Shown here: positions 1 to 10,860 of the stretch, piece after piece
How the letters are laid out: each line of letters starts with the position of its first letter
How positions within the stretch are numbered: position 1 is the stretch's first letter
Source: Acestrorhynchus altus
Taxonomy: Eukaryota; Chordata; Actinopteri; Characiformes; Acestrorhynchidae
Direction of reading: 5' to 3'
Assembly: GCA_034509495.1 (NCBI GenBank)
Contig: CM067523.1
Span: 18,682,879-18,746,878, forward strand
Length of the DNA: 64,000 bases
Notes under the pieces: model-generated
Databases searched by the model: none
Seen by the model: only the letters and a program-made list of their open reading frames with translations
Told to the model about the DNA's origin: nothing
Program-made: the position numbers and the translations under genes

Positions 1-410
1 TCCACCTATTTTTAGTTCTTTGTCATGCTGTGGCAGCATCCATTCATATAGCCAGCTTTTTATTTCAAGGCTTTTTGGGCTTTTTGCACCTTTTTTTTAC
101 ATTAAGCAGCAGCGTGGTCGGCTTTCCTTGAGTGACAGCCATCAAATCCTGTTAGAATCCAATGCCTTATGACCAAAAGGGGGGAAAAAACAGTTGTTTT
201 CAAATGCGAAAGCTAAAAACAGCAATGCAGTGTTATTACACCACCCATCTTTAAACAAAACCACACATCCGTCTTTAAAGACGTCTTCACCTTCCCTAGG
301 TATTGTAGGTTTATCCATGTAAGTAAAGCATGGCTGAGTAAATGCATATATTTAATTGTGAAGACAGAGGAAATGGGCCATAAACAAAGCTTTAATGTAT
401 ATTTCAATAC
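1..410. other. Unassigned AT-rich sequence
   Basis: No recognisable gene, repeat family or RNA is visible. A T-rich run near 90-100 and an A-rich run near 180-190 are the only simple features. The short open frames here carry no motif and have AT-rich, non-coding-like composition. Confidence 0.5.
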
Positions 411-660
411 CCTGCTGGAAGGCTTTGGAGCGGACCCTCAACGCAATGTGACAGGCATCACTGAATCAGGAAACAGGATGGCTATGCCTGCAAGCAATAA
501 TGTGGGAGAAAGCAGTGGTGTAATTGCCTGCGAACGTGGGTTTTTAAAGCCCAGCGCTGCAGATTAGAGCTGTTTCCCTCATCGCTTTGGGAGCTCATGT
601 TAAAGAGCCCATCTAACAGCTTCCAGTGGGCTCTTTACCCCCCTACGGATAGCAGAAGAC
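411..660. promoter_or_regulatory. Candidate conserved noncoding block with a stem-loop
   Basis: This block has higher complexity and more balanced base composition than the flanks, and I see no similarity to the repeat families in the window. It contains a perfect 11-bp inverted repeat at 601-611 and 627-637. Such islands in fish gene deserts are often conserved noncoding elements; here that is an inference from composition only. Confidence 0.3.
601..637. other. Perfect 11-bp stem-loop
   Basis: TAAAGAGCCCA at 601-611 is the exact reverse complement of TGGGCTCTTTA at 627-637, with a 15-nt loop. No T-run follows that would suggest a Pol III terminator. It may be a chance palindrome, or the structure or dimeric binding site of a regulatory element. 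Confidence 0.6.
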
Positions 661-898
661 CAGGCCACCAGCACCAAACCATCTGCTTGTGTGTCCAACT
701 GGTGGAGCCAGAATACATTTTAATAGTAGTAACTGGATTATCTTTTTATGACATGTAATAAAACAAAACCTAGAAGTGAAAATCACACATATTAATTCTA
801 GTAATACATTAATAAAATATCATACATAAATAAGTATATAATTAATTAATTGATTGATTAATTAAGTATATAATTAATCATTAATTCACACCATTTAA

Positions 899-1650
899 CC
901 TTTAGATCTACAGGCCAATTTTTTGGGATGTTTTTTTTCTCTAGTTTGACATATTTTACTCACCAAAAATGTTAAAAGTTTACAAAGGAGACATTCATTT
1001 GAAAATTAAAAATGTAACAATTAAGTGAAATTAAATAACTGTAAGGATTTGACCATGATTTGATCAAAAATTTACTTTCACCTGCAAGAAATCATTGTAG
1101 GTGCAAGTAAATTTTTTGATCAAATCATGGCTGTAATGTTTGATATTTATAATTGACAAGGATATTTATAATATTTTTTTCTTCAAAATACTCAAAATAT
1201 AAAATACAGTGGTCCAAATATTTATTTCAAAATGTTTATGTATTATTTTGTTATGTATATATCAGTTTTGTCCATTCTCTCTGAAATGTGAACACTGTGT
1301 GAGCAAAAAATAACAAAAACAAAGCAACAACCCCTTCCTTGTCATTTTTCATTTAGAAACCAAATATCTCAGTCTGTGACATCATTAGCCCCGCCCCTTC
1401 TGTCTGTTCAGTTGGAGTCGGCATGCAGGTGGAGCATTTACACATGGGCAGAGCAGTAAGCTTGCCCTGGAAGGCTGCTGTGGCATTTCAACTGGGATTT
1501 AATTCAATTTATCACACAATGATGACCACAATAGATGGATAGGATCATTTGTTATGATATGTATGATGTGTATCATGTCTGTAGGTTACTAGGATCCTGA
1601 GTTATAGAATGGCATGTACCTGCCCACAAAATGCAGATCGGGTTCTAAGA
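899..1650 (+). mobile_element. Family A non-autonomous element, copy 1
   Basis: This near-full-length copy begins with CCTTTAGATC and ends with GGTTCTAAGA. The last ~30 bases, reverse-complemented (TCTTAGAACC, then ATTTTGTGGG), resemble the start of other copies (CTTTAGAACC, then ATTTTGTGGG), so the ends are imperfect inverted repeats. The right half holds the family's most conserved core, with ACAGAGCAGTAA and CTGGGATTTAATT. No coding capacity is visible. It is best read as a MITE-like DNA element. A long hairpin lies inside it. Confidence 0.75.
1053..1130. other. Long hairpin inside family A copy
   Basis: The arm at 1053-1083 pairs with 1099-1130 except for one single-base bulge and one mismatch, leaving a 15-nt loop. 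Arms of about 31 bp resemble the precursor shape of MITE-derived microRNAs. Other family A copies have the left arm (GATCAAAAATTTACTT) but not this clean right arm, so the hairpin is particular to this copy. Confidence 0.6.
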
Positions 1651-2220
1651 ATGAATCAAAACATTATTAAATTTCATAAGTATCGTAAACATTGTGATAA
1701 TAATGCATTATTTTTGTGGAAAATAAATGATGATTATGATGCTCAAATCTTTCTTTGTCTGTGTCTGTAGTAGATAGCTCTTACCTAACAGCCTCATAAA
1801 CACCTGACACATCATTTTCTCCAGGTCAGGACGTTCCAGTGTCCAGTTTCCCCTCCACAGAATGGATAAGAGCAGACGTGCAGACGTTTGCACTTTCGAG
1901 TGTAGATGCAGGTTCTGGCTGCCAAGTTTGCACAGATCTTCATCTTGATTGGCTCTTCATCTTGAGGGGCGGGACTTCATTTAGTAAGACGACTCTGTTC
2001 TTGAGGACAGGGATTTAAGTCAGTTGATTGGCTCTTTTTGTTGAAGGGTGGGTTTTGAAAGGCCACACATTCAAATTGAGCCTTACGAGAATGTAAACAC
2101 GTTGTTTCCATAACAGCTGAATAAGGTTAGAATATAACACACTATGTCAAATAAAAATAGGTTTTAAGTTAAAACAACAACAGTGAAACTCTGTCTGCTT
2201 GTATCTCTGTCTGGAAGATG
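1651..2220. other. Unassigned sequence
   Basis: No gene or repeat is recognised. Short phrases such as 'gattggctctt' recur near 1950 and 2027 and suggest an old local duplication too diverged to define. Confidence 0.4.
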
Positions 2221-2520
2221 GCTTGGTGGTTAACACTTTTGCCTCCCCCATCTCTGGCACTGTGGTGTAGTGGTTTTCACGTTTGCCTCCCAGTGCTTTC
2301 CTCTTCAAAGGACATAAGTTACCTCCTACATTACAAAATCACAGAGATCAGGTGCACTGGCTAGTCTAACTTGCCCGGGGATGTGATTGAATGTGTGAGT
2401 GTGATGAAGTATGTCTGTATATCCAGATACAGATTGGCAATCGGTCCTGGGTGAACCCACCCAGTGCTTGATACAGTCATCCAGGTGGACGGTCTTTTCT
2501 GGAAGAGAGTACACAGTGGA
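2221..2520 (+). repeat. Possible degenerate tRNA-headed repeat
   Basis: The phrases GGTGGTTAACACTTTTGCC and GTGGTGTAGTGGTTTT resemble the Pol III A-box region of tRNA-derived SINE heads. No convincing B box follows. An old, decayed SINE is possible, but this is weak. Confidence 0.3.
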
Positions 2521-2810
2521 ATTGGCTGCTGATTCTGGCTGGTGTGTGATGTGTCAGAGTATGGTGTGATGTGATGTATGCGGTGTCCGAATTGTGGGAT
2601 CTTTCTTCATTCATGGAGCGTTGAGGGCTGACCGTTACACAAGGTTGTTAGATGAAGATTTGTTTGCTTCATTATTGACAGAGGATGGATTCCTTGATTC
2701 TGATTTGTTCCAGCAAGACGTGTGCATATCATACTGATACATATTTATAGATTGTAGTGAATTTTTTTTTAGTAGGATAGGCCAAGGAAAGATCATTAAT
2801 GTTCATTGAT

Positions 2811-3330
2811 TCATCATAAATGTACCCCAAACGTGCTATTTTAATCATACATTTACCTTGGCATTGCTATTTTAATTGTAAATTTGCTTTGATGTTTCTA
2901 TTTTAAATGTAAATTTATCATTTTTAATCATAAATTTTCTTTGGCGTTGCTATTTTAATCAAATATTTACCCCAGAATTCTTAATTGAATGATACATTTA
3001 CTGCAGCATTGCTATTTTAAGTGTAAATTTACCTGTAAATTGTTATTTTAATCATAAACTTTTCTTGGCATTGCTATTTTAAACATATATTTACTTCAGC
3101 ATTCATATTTTAACTATACATTTACTTTGACATTGCTCTTTTAATCATGATTTTTGCCTCTGTAGTGATTTAATATCATAGATTTACATTATGATTGCTA
3201 TCTGAATCATAAATTTGATGAAGTAGTGAGGTAGAGGTAACAAAAATGCTACTGTAATCATCCATTGATCTCAACAGTGCAACTGTAATAAATGTACTTT
3301 TGATTTCTTTGTTGCATTTTAAGCATTTGT
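2811..3330 (+). repeat. Degenerate ~40-bp minisatellite
   Basis: The phrase CATTGCTATTTTAATCATA, followed by AATTTACTTTGG-like sequence, recurs about every 35-45 bp for roughly a dozen units. Spacing and sequence both drift. Units are clearest at about 2865-3160. No coding potential. Confidence 0.65.
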
Positions 3331-3439
3331 TATTGACACTTTATAAGTAGCTTTAGTGTAAACATTCACACAGAAAATATTAAAGTGAGACTTTATGATT
3401 ATAGCTTTCCCTTCTCGCCTGTCTCCTCCTTGGTGGTGC

Positions 3440-4100
3440 CTTGTTGTGTTGTCCAGTGTTTAGTGACTGTATCTGTAAATGGTATCTGTCCCTTTAAGAG
3501 ACTACATGTCATGTGACTTTAACCAGATAGTTAGGGTGAGAATGAGAGTTTGAGTGTTAGCAATGTGCTAAATCAATCCAGTAACATCTGCATTCATCTT
3601 GCTCTAAATGTGGCCTCGTGGGTATGTTATGTTTAATATCTCATTGTAGAGCATTATATTCACAGAATTTCTAGTTTAAGTTTGACTTCATGTATTTATG
3701 AATGTTCCAAATGTAAGGTTATAGTATCACCACCAATTCATCATCAGACCGAGCTACTTCGTAAGTTCATGGTTATATATACACTAGAAAATATTATATG
3801 TCATCGGTTGGAGTTTGAATTGTGTACAAACAGTAACAGTTAAGAACGTGATGCTAATTCCTGTGCAGTATCATTCCGTTTGTTTTCATTAATTGTATGT
3901 ATACACTGGATGATTTATGTCATTTTTGTGTGTTTAGTTTTACACTTCCTTGGTATCAATAAACCTGTGGACAGGAAAGCAGCCTTCCTCAGAGTCTTGA
4001 TATTCAGGAAGAGTTTATCTGACTGTCTAGATGCAATGCTGCATGCAACGAGGGCAGTACACTTGTCCTGGCTCAGACAATCACATGGTGGTTCTGTGTT
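3440..4100 (+). mobile_element. Possible LTR-like remnant
   Basis: CCCTTTAAGAGAC near 3491, a GTGACTTTAA phrase, and AATAAACCTGTGGACAG near 3958 followed by GC-richer sequence recall the promoter and poly(A) layout of fish LTRs. No paired LTR, internal gene or clear target duplication is visible. The 92-codon frame at 3880-4158 matches nothing I recognise and is not called. Confidence 0.25.
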
Positions 4101-4210
4101 TCACGAACATCTAATTTTGCATACAGGTAACCCCTCTATGAAAATGCTAAATCCCTAGATTATACATAGACGTATCCATCTGAACCCAATTACCAGAGAA
4201 CAGGCATGCA

Positions 4211-4223
4211 AAATAAAATAAAA

Positions 4224-4254
<31 letters not shown>
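4211..4254. repeat. (AAAT)n microsatellite
   Basis: About ten tetranucleotide units, starting as AAAATAAAAT and becoming regular AAAT. Confidence 0.9.
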
Positions 4255-4394
4255 AAAATTAAAATGTCAACAAGATGTCAGTTGTTATTAGTAATTAACA
4301 TGCAACATATGAATGCCATAACATTTAACATCAAGCCTTCAGGCATGTTTTTCTTCCACAGTGTAATTTATTTATAGGGGAGGGATTTTTGAGG

Positions 4395-4745
4395 ACTAGC
4401 ATTCAAACAGGATGAACAGCCTGAAGACATTTAACCTGCTGTTACATCTCAGAAGGTAAGTCCACACTAATGCCTGACGAAAGCAATATGTTAGACGCAG
4501 CATGGCGAAGGCCGCCAAGGGAGGTTTGCCTAGTATTGTAAAGATTCCCGTTATTTTTTTTAAATTGTCTTTTAAATTGTGAGGTGGGGCCTTCAAGTGC
4601 ATCACTGAAGGACAACAGTGGACAACAGTGACCCTCTCTCTGGTTCACAATCTGTCCTTCCTTAGAGCACCTTTGGTAGGTACTGACCACTGCATATTGG
4701 GAATATCCCACAAGACCTACCTGAAGTTTTGGAGATGTGCTGACC
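4395..4745 (-). pseudogene. Tc1-like transposase N-terminal remnant
   Basis: The minus frame reads VVSTYQRCSKEGQIVNQREG, matching the first helix-turn-helix of Tc1 transposases (pattern 'VVSxYQKWSKEGxxVNRRQG'). The upstream bases also match the family: CTCCAAAAC then CAGGTAGGTCTTGTGGG, read as 'SKTSG..VG'. The later part is scrambled and the catalytic domain does not follow. The first 130 bp align with the remnant at 62180-62340, so both derive from one Tc1 subfamily. Non-functional. Confidence 0.65.
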
Positions 4746-4759
4746 CAGACATATAGCCA

Positions 4760-5060
4760 TTAAAGTGGCTCAGATGTTAACATTGTTAAGGTTATGGCTG
4801 GTTTGACTCAGGACCTCATTAATGTAACACTAGTCTGTCAAAGTGCCTGTAATGAAGGCCAAAGGTGATCTAGCATCAAACGCAGTTGAACCCAACACCA
4901 TGACACCAGGTGGTCTGGACATGTGACGTGTAACCATTGGTCTTGGTGATCTTGGTCTCGGTGTCTCCACACATTGATTCATTGGTCATCTCCACCAAGA
5001 TAAAAGCAGGACTCATCATAGAAGATGACCCACTACAGTTCTGACTCCATGACAATCTGT
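4760..5060 (-). pseudogene. Tc1-like transposase catalytic-domain remnant
   Basis: The minus frame gives YDESCFYLGGDDQ, a stop, then INVWRHRDQDH. This is the Tc1 'DES' block around the first catalytic aspartate, followed by the VWRxxxE-type strand. It is broken by stop codons. On the minus strand it lies upstream of the helix-turn-helix piece at 4395-4745, the wrong order for one transposase, so two elements are likely juxtaposed or nested. Confidence 0.55.
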
Positions 5061-5099
5061 TACATCAATGATCATTTTGATGATCATTCATCCATTCAC

Positions 5100-5290
5100 A
5101 TTAAACAGGCAAAAGTATTGGGACACCTGCTCATTCATAGTTTTTACTGATATCAGGGGAATTAAAATGAGCTTATCCTGCTTTTTTTGGAGTAACTGTC
5201 TCTCCTGTCCAGTGAAGGCTTTGTAGTATATTCCGGAGCATTGTTGTGAAGATTTGATTGCCAATCTATGATACCAATAGATTCATATTT
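5100..5290 (+). mobile_element. Tc1-type non-autonomous element fragment
   Basis: It starts with GGCAAAAGTATTGGGACACC, which I recognise as the terminus of a widespread fish Tc1-type element. Interior phrases GAATTAAAATGAGCTTATCC and GGAGTAACTGTCTCTCCTGT also fit that family. The other end is not visible, so the copy is truncated. Confidence 0.6.
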
Positions 5291-5509
5291 ATCTTCTGCA
5301 AAGAGTTCTATTCTATTGGCAGTACTTCTCTACAGGGATGAGACAAGCTGTGTGTGTGCATTTGCCCATCTGTGTCAGGAATGGGTGCAACTTTAAGTAG
5401 CTGGATGCGTTCATTTGAAGGGGTCCAAGAATCTGGGAGGGAAATCTAAGTTACAGTATTTCTAATTTAAGACACCCAAATATTGAGCTAATCAGACTAG
5501 AACAGGATG

Positions 5510-5830
5510 TCCTTTACGTCCTCACCTCACCCTCTGTGCTCTCTGTCATTCACTCTGATCCCTTGCTCCCCTCCGCCTCCTCCCTCCTTCTTCCCGCTCT
5601 CATTTTGCGCTCGTTGGCTGTTAGCAGGATCCGCGCTCGAGTGTGGTGGGGCTGATGATGCCCTAATGAAGATGAATATTCAGTTGCTCCAGAAAGGTTC
5701 CTGGAACGCTTCCCAGCCCCCGCGCCCATCGCCCTGCTCAAATTGGCAGCACGATAAGAGGACGGGGAGCGGAAAGGAGAAGAGGAGAGGAGGGAAACAG
5801 AAAATAGTGGAGAAATGAAACATGCTTGTA
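5510..5830. promoter_or_regulatory. Candidate conserved block, GC-rich with pyrimidine-rich flank
   Basis: A pyrimidine-rich stretch (5510-5600) is followed by GC-richer sequence with several CpGs (5600-5760) and AATGAAGATGAATATTCAG near 5664. Open frames exist on both strands, but none has a recognisable protein motif and their overlap suggests composition rather than coding. A regulatory element is the likeliest reading. Confidence 0.3.
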
Positions 5831-6158
5831 TGCACCACAGCTTGCACTCGCCTGACTGCTGTAAAACCACAACTGTGGAGGTTGGAGGAACATAGCACTC
5901 CACGAAACAAGTGACTGACTGGGATGATGATGATGATGATGTTACTTTTGCAACAGTTGCTATTTCCCGACATTCCTCTTAGACTCTGAAGGATTTTTAC
6001 CCAACATATCCTGAAACTTTTACTTCAATTTAGTCATACCCAGATGAAGTCCCTTGTTAGACATCCCCCACCATGCAACACCACCACTAACATGTTTCTC
6101 CACGAAGCATCACCACATCTTTTCACAGTGCCACCAATGCAAAATCACTGAAGCTCTA

Positions 6159-6310
6159 CACCAGGGATGGAGAACTCTAATCCTGGAGGGACAGATTCCT
6201 GCACAGTTTTGTGCTGTTGCTGCTCAAGTGCACCTGATTCTACTCACTGGTTAATTAACAGGTGTAGTTGATGTGGTGGAGCAAGGAAATCAGCAAACTC
6301 CCCTGCTCCA
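6159..6310 (+). mobile_element. hAT-type non-autonomous element fragment
   Basis: CCAGGGATGGAGAACTCTAA, then CCTGGAGGGACAG, CCTGCACAGTTT and CACCTGATTCTA form a series I recognise from fish hAT-type non-autonomous repeats ('CAGGGGTGGGCAACTCNNGTCCTGGAGGG'). A related inverted fragment lies at 54655-54787. The copy is internally diverged and has no coding potential. Confidence 0.5.
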
Positions 6311-6554
6311 CACACTTACAAGAGAACATTGGTTGCTAAATCTGTTATGCTGGCATCGTGAGTGACGAGGGGAGAAGGAGGGTCATCCTACCCACCCAGA
6401 AACCCAAGGTTTCTATCAGGTTCTACTCAACAGGTTCTACTTTTGGGTCATAGTTTCTCTTAATGGTAATTCTTCATACCTACAGAGATGTTCCTTTTTT
6501 GAGTGTTCTCCTAAATATTGTGTGATGAATTATCAGGAAACCAGCTAAGAAAAC

Positions 6555-6935
6555 AGCTACATTTCCAACTGAATTAAATCCCAGGTTAAATACCAATTGA
6601 ACTTCCAGTGCATGTTTACTGCTCTGTCCAAATGCATGTCTCAGCCTTCGTACAGACTGATCAGTGAGAGGGGGTGGGGCTAATGATATTACATTACTGA
6701 CAGAGGTAACAGAAGAAAATAAGAAGGGAAGCTCTTTCAAATTTCAGAATAAAAGTCCTGAGAAGGGATTATATTGATAAATACATAAATCACAAAAACA
6801 AAATATATTCAGGATGTTTTTCATTTTACTTAGACCACTGACTTATAAACATCATTGTCAATCTAATCATTACAAATAACTAATCAAAATGATTGTTTTT
6901 CAAGCTCAACGTTCAAATTATCTTAATTTTTTCAT
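6555..6935 (-). mobile_element. Family A element, copy 2
   Basis: The reverse-strand family core is clear: CTGAATTAAATCCCAGGTTA, CATGTTTACTGCTCTGTCC, CAGACTGATCAGTGAGAGGG and AGAATAAAAGTCCTGAGAA. The terminal segment with AATTTTGTGGG is missing. A second, oppositely oriented family A fragment follows immediately. Confidence 0.75.
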
Positions 6936-6954
6936 CTAAATAAAGACTTTTTAA

Positions 6955-7085
6955 ACACAAATATTTTATGTATGTATCAGTATTTTCCATTGTCATGACC
7001 TTAGTTCTGAGAATTTGAACACCATGTGAGCAAAGAAAGAAAACAAACAGCTCTTCCCTTCTCATTTCCCCATGCTCAAATTCAG
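6955..7085 (+). mobile_element. Family A fragment, inverted relative to its neighbour
   Basis: TATTTTATGTATGTATCAGT, the phrase around GTCATGACCTTAG, and CATGTGAGCAAAGAAAG match the plus-strand middle of family A (compare 1240-1310). With 6555-6935 this makes a head-to-head pair. Confidence 0.6.
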
Positions 7086-8317
7086 TTTCTTGTAGATGGT
7101 AGGGATGTTGATTGTTTGATTGATTGCATCTTGATTCCTTTGCTTCTTCCATGTACTATTAGAGAGTTTTGCTTTTTGAGTCTTGGTTGCCTTTAGTAGA
7201 TCTTCACCATGATCTTGGTTGTTCTCAGTAGATCTTTCACATGCTGTTAGAGATATTCATGTCTTGAGTCTTGGTTTTGCTTTCTGTCATTTGCTCTTCT
7301 TCATATGAATTTGTCGTAACAATCCATATTTCTAGATAACATACCATCATATCGTATCAGGAACCACATAACAGATCTATTAGAGATTTCTGAACACCAC
7401 CACTTTGTCGATAGTGTTTGATGAGTTAAACTTGACTCAAACATGGCAAAGTTAAAAATGCTGTGAACAGTAGTCAACTGTGGATTTGGGAGTGTTCTGT
7501 TTAAGACTGCTGGATGCAGTTTTAATCCCTAGTATCCATAATGGAGGGTCATTGAAAACACGGAGAGAGAAAAAGAGGGTGAAAGAGGGCCACAAATGCA
7601 AATGGTGTTAATTAGAACATGGACTAAGAGCTGGATTAGAGAAATGCTATAATGGTAATGTGTAAATACATAAAAATGAAAGACCTCAACCAAAGACAGA
7701 AGTGACAAGATCTGGATGGATATTGACAGAAGAACTATATTCAGATGATTAATGTCAAACACTGATTCACTAGATACCATTCCATTGGGAAAGTTTTTGT
7801 AAATAATTTGGAGAATCTCAGATGTTTTATTTACTTATTTGTTGGCATAAATGTGAAGGTAAACACTTTCCAGGGTTTTATTATTACTTGATAAGCTAAG
7901 AGTGTGGAGTGAAGATCAGGCAGTGAATTTAGGAGCCCTGGAAGCTCCAGACGATACTCTTTTGTTTGTGCTTCATTTTGTAAGTCAGTCAGACTTGTTT
8001 GCTCAGCTGCTGAGGCTGTGATGCTCTGAGAATGCTATCGGGTTGTTAAAAGGGATGTTTATTAAAGAATCTGAGTCTGGATTTTATAATTCAAGGGCTT
8101 GATACTCTCAGTAAAATAAATAATACTAAATAAAAGTTTACTTTATATTCAGTGTGTGTAATAACTGTGTAGTTACACATTAATAATTAATGCACCATTC
8201 AATGCAAATACAGCTGATGTATTCACCGTTACAAATTACAATAGAACAGATTGCGCAAATTCCCTTGATTAATCACAATTTAGCAAATTTTTTCCTTCTT
8301 AAACCTGAAACTTTAAG
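7086..8317. other. Unassigned sequence with one complex block
   Basis: Mostly AT-rich sequence with no recognised gene or repeat. The stretch 7900-8080 is more complex (several CpG-free, GC-moderate phrases around GGAGCCCTGGAAGCTCC, an 18-base near-palindrome at about 7931) and could be a noncoding element. Confidence 0.35.
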
Positions 8318-8935
8318 TCGAAATATTTAAGTCTTAGAACTTGAGATTCACATTTTGTGGGCAGTTACCAATTTTTAGGCTTCAAATCACAGGACCAGAG
8401 TAACCTACAGACATGATACACATACCATTAACTTAAAGACTTAGCCTAGTTACTTGGCTTTAATGTGTTACAGTATATAAGTGGGTACTACATCTTGAAA
8501 AACAGTTAAAATTCACTTGCTTCTACCTGAATTAAATCCCAGTTTAAAGCCAAAGGTGCTCCCAGTACAGATTTACGGTCAGATATTGGGCTATAAAGGA
8601 AAATTAAAAGGGAAGGGCTGTTTGCTCTATTTTTTGTTCACACAGTTTTCAAATTTTGAATAAAAGTCTGGATGACAGAAAATACTGATACATACATGAA
8701 TAACAAAATTATTAATTGGCATTCAGGTTGTCGTTTCATTTTATTTGGACCACTTTTTTGAACAACTTATTATTAAAATCCTTCTTTAATCATTACCAAA
8801 AAAAAAAAAAAAAAAAAAGCAATATTGTATATTTTGCATTTTCACCCCAAACTGTCTTTTTTATTGTCCTTACAAGCAATATAAATAAATAAATTCTGTT
8901 AACATTTACATCTCAAAAGAAGACAATTAGAACTT
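8318..8935 (-). mobile_element. Family A element, copy 3
   Basis: On the plus strand it opens with GTCTTAGAACTTGAGATTC and CATTTTGTGGGCAGTTACC, the right inverted end read backwards. The family core then follows (GAATTAAATCCCAGTTTAAA). It ends near ACATCTCAAAAGAAGACAAT, so the left terminus is lost. A poly(A) run of about 20 sits inside at 8800. Confidence 0.75.
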
Positions 8936-9118
8936 TTTTGGAACCACCTGGAACCTTGCACACATTCAACCAGCGATTCAAGTTGTAATGGTTGTATAAC
9001 CTATACATTTTCTAAAGAACTCCTTCAGTCAAGAGTGTAAATCGTGTTCTGGAGGCCAAAGTCCTGTTGACCTCAAACTTTTAAAACCCCTTCTCATCAT
9101 CCAGCAGCTCAAAACTTC
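8936..9118 (+). repeat. Segment duplicated beside family A (left copy)
   Basis: GTCCTGTTGACCTCAAACTT, then TTAAAACC and CTCATCATCCAGCAG, recurs with a few changes at 10806-10856. In both places it follows a minus-strand family A copy. Either a larger unit was duplicated or this belongs to a longer composite repeat. Confidence 0.55.
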
Positions 9119-9219
9119 TCATTTTCCTTTCCTGGGATTGAATGTCTCATTTTTAGTGCTGAACAAGCTCTCAGGGATGAGCGAATCGTGGACCGCGTTT
9201 TTTTTTTTTTTTTAGTTTT

Positions 9220-9600
9220 TGTTGGCGTAGCAGTCCGGGTGAAGGGAATTGGCAGATTATTTGGTCAACTGCGATCAGTTCCACCACAGATTAGAAAATG
9301 TACAAGCTCCTTGGAGCGTGCCAAGTTTTCGCCCCATAAGTCCATCAAAGTCAAAGGCCTGGTCTCTCTGCTAAAGCTCCAGCACTATATCAGGCTCTGG
9401 CAAAGGCGGAGAGATTGAGCTTGAGCAAGTAGGCCGACCTCTTTACTCGCTAAAGCAATATCCATTTAAAGAGACTTTGCTGTTTGCGTATTCCCTGAGC
9501 AAACGGCGAAATTATCCACTAAAGCGTGTGCTCTTTGAACGCATGTTATAATGCAATGCAATTTCATCTCCAATTTAGCGGCACCAAACTAAGAACAAGA
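9220..9600. promoter_or_regulatory. Candidate conserved noncoding block
   Basis: About 380 bp of complex, moderately GC-balanced sequence with no similarity to the window's repeats. Several AT-hook or HMG-like phrases (CTTTGCTG, CAAAG) and a CAATGCAATTT phrase occur. The plus-strand frame at 9188-9418 begins in a T-run and has no recognisable domain. Confidence 0.3.
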
Positions 9601-10027
9601 AACTGTAACTGCAGTTTGAAATTCTTTAAACACATGCTGGCTTTCTCCACTCTCCTGCTCCTAATTTGAAACCCTGATGCGTGACTTGCTTGTGTTGTGA
9701 GTTGGGGATTATTCTACTCTATAGCTTTGCCATGGCACACACTTAAAGCCATTTCACTTTCCTGCTCTCTCTGTATTTCTGTTTTTCTTTGGGCTTTTGG
9801 AAGTTGTCCGAAAAAGATCACTTTCTAAGCAATATGCCAGATGAGAAAGTGACCATTTTGAAATGTAAATAAGGGACACAAAGTGTCACACCTGAGCAGA
9901 CATTCAAAGAGAGTGGGTTTATCGCTGCAGAATTCAAGCTGAGTTATCAGCAGGGATAAAGTCATTTAACCGCTGTTACTTAAAAACCAATAAAAGAGTG
10001 CAGAAGGAAGCAGTCTTATATTGAATG
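9601..10027. other. Unassigned sequence
   Basis: No gene, RNA or repeat recognised in this moderately AT-rich stretch. Confidence 0.4.
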
Positions 10028-10648
10028 GACCACATTAAGATCTGCATTTTGCAGGCAGTTGCGTATCTCATGTTCACAGTAGTCAACAGACATGAAACGC
10101 ACATAAGACTTACTCTATCTAACATCCACTTGTTTCCAAATGAATTAAATCCCAGTTTAAATGTCATAGCAGCCATCAGGTAGCCTTTATAATGCTCTGT
10201 CCATGTGTACATGTTCAACCTGCATGCAGACAATGTCACTGACCCAGCTATTGAGTTATAGAGGAAAGTGAGAAGAGCTGTTTCCTCTGTTTGCTTTTAC
10301 AGTCTTCAAATTTCAAATGTGATAATACTGATGCATACATAATGATGAAGGGCATTCTGTTTGTTAATTATTTTGAATAACCTGATCGATCCTTGTCAAT
10401 CTAATTGTTACAAATACTGAAATTATTGCATTGATCAGCTCAGAAACACTCTGGCTGATCAATGTTCAATTGGATTTCTGAGATGTTAATAGTAATTTTT
10501 TTGTGTCCTTTTAAGTGAAAAAAAGGATCTTCTAAGCATAACAATAGCTGGAATGTGTGACTGTTGCCTATAAATGCTTTTCTATTTTTTGGTGAATAAA
10601 ACTATGACAAACTACAGACATATCCCACAAAATTGGCCTAGAGTTATA
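10028..10648 (-). mobile_element. Family A element, copy 4
   Basis: It begins AAGATCTGCATTTTGCAGGC and ends CATATCCCACAAAATTGGCC, so both termini are present in reverse. The core phrase AATTAAATCCCAGTTTAAAT and a degenerate ATAAATG..TTTTCT tail lie between. It is somewhat shorter than the ~0.8 kb copy at 59944-60750. Confidence 0.75.
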
Positions 10649-10740
10649 ATGGTTTACTTAATCTTGCTGATTTAATATATAGTATATAGCATCAACTTAT
10701 GTTTCTGATAATTTTAGAACTATGTGGAACATTGAACACT

Positions 10741-10860
10741 TTCAGCTGGACGTCCCTGGCTCAGATAGAATGGTTCTATAAATTGTCTTCTCAAGAGTTT
10801 CACCAAAGCCCTGTTGACCTCAAACTTTTAAATCCCACTCATCATCCAGTAGCTATTTGT
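10741..10860 (+). repeat. Segment duplicated beside family A (right copy)
   Basis: Partner of 8936-9118. The best-matched part, 10806-10856, shares GCCCTGTTGACCTCAAACTT and CTCATCATCCAGTAGCT. Confidence 0.5.

Noticed and set aside
5507..5973. Three overlapping frames of about 100 codons
   Set aside because: Open in several phases on both strands of a GC/CT-rich stretch, so composition explains them.
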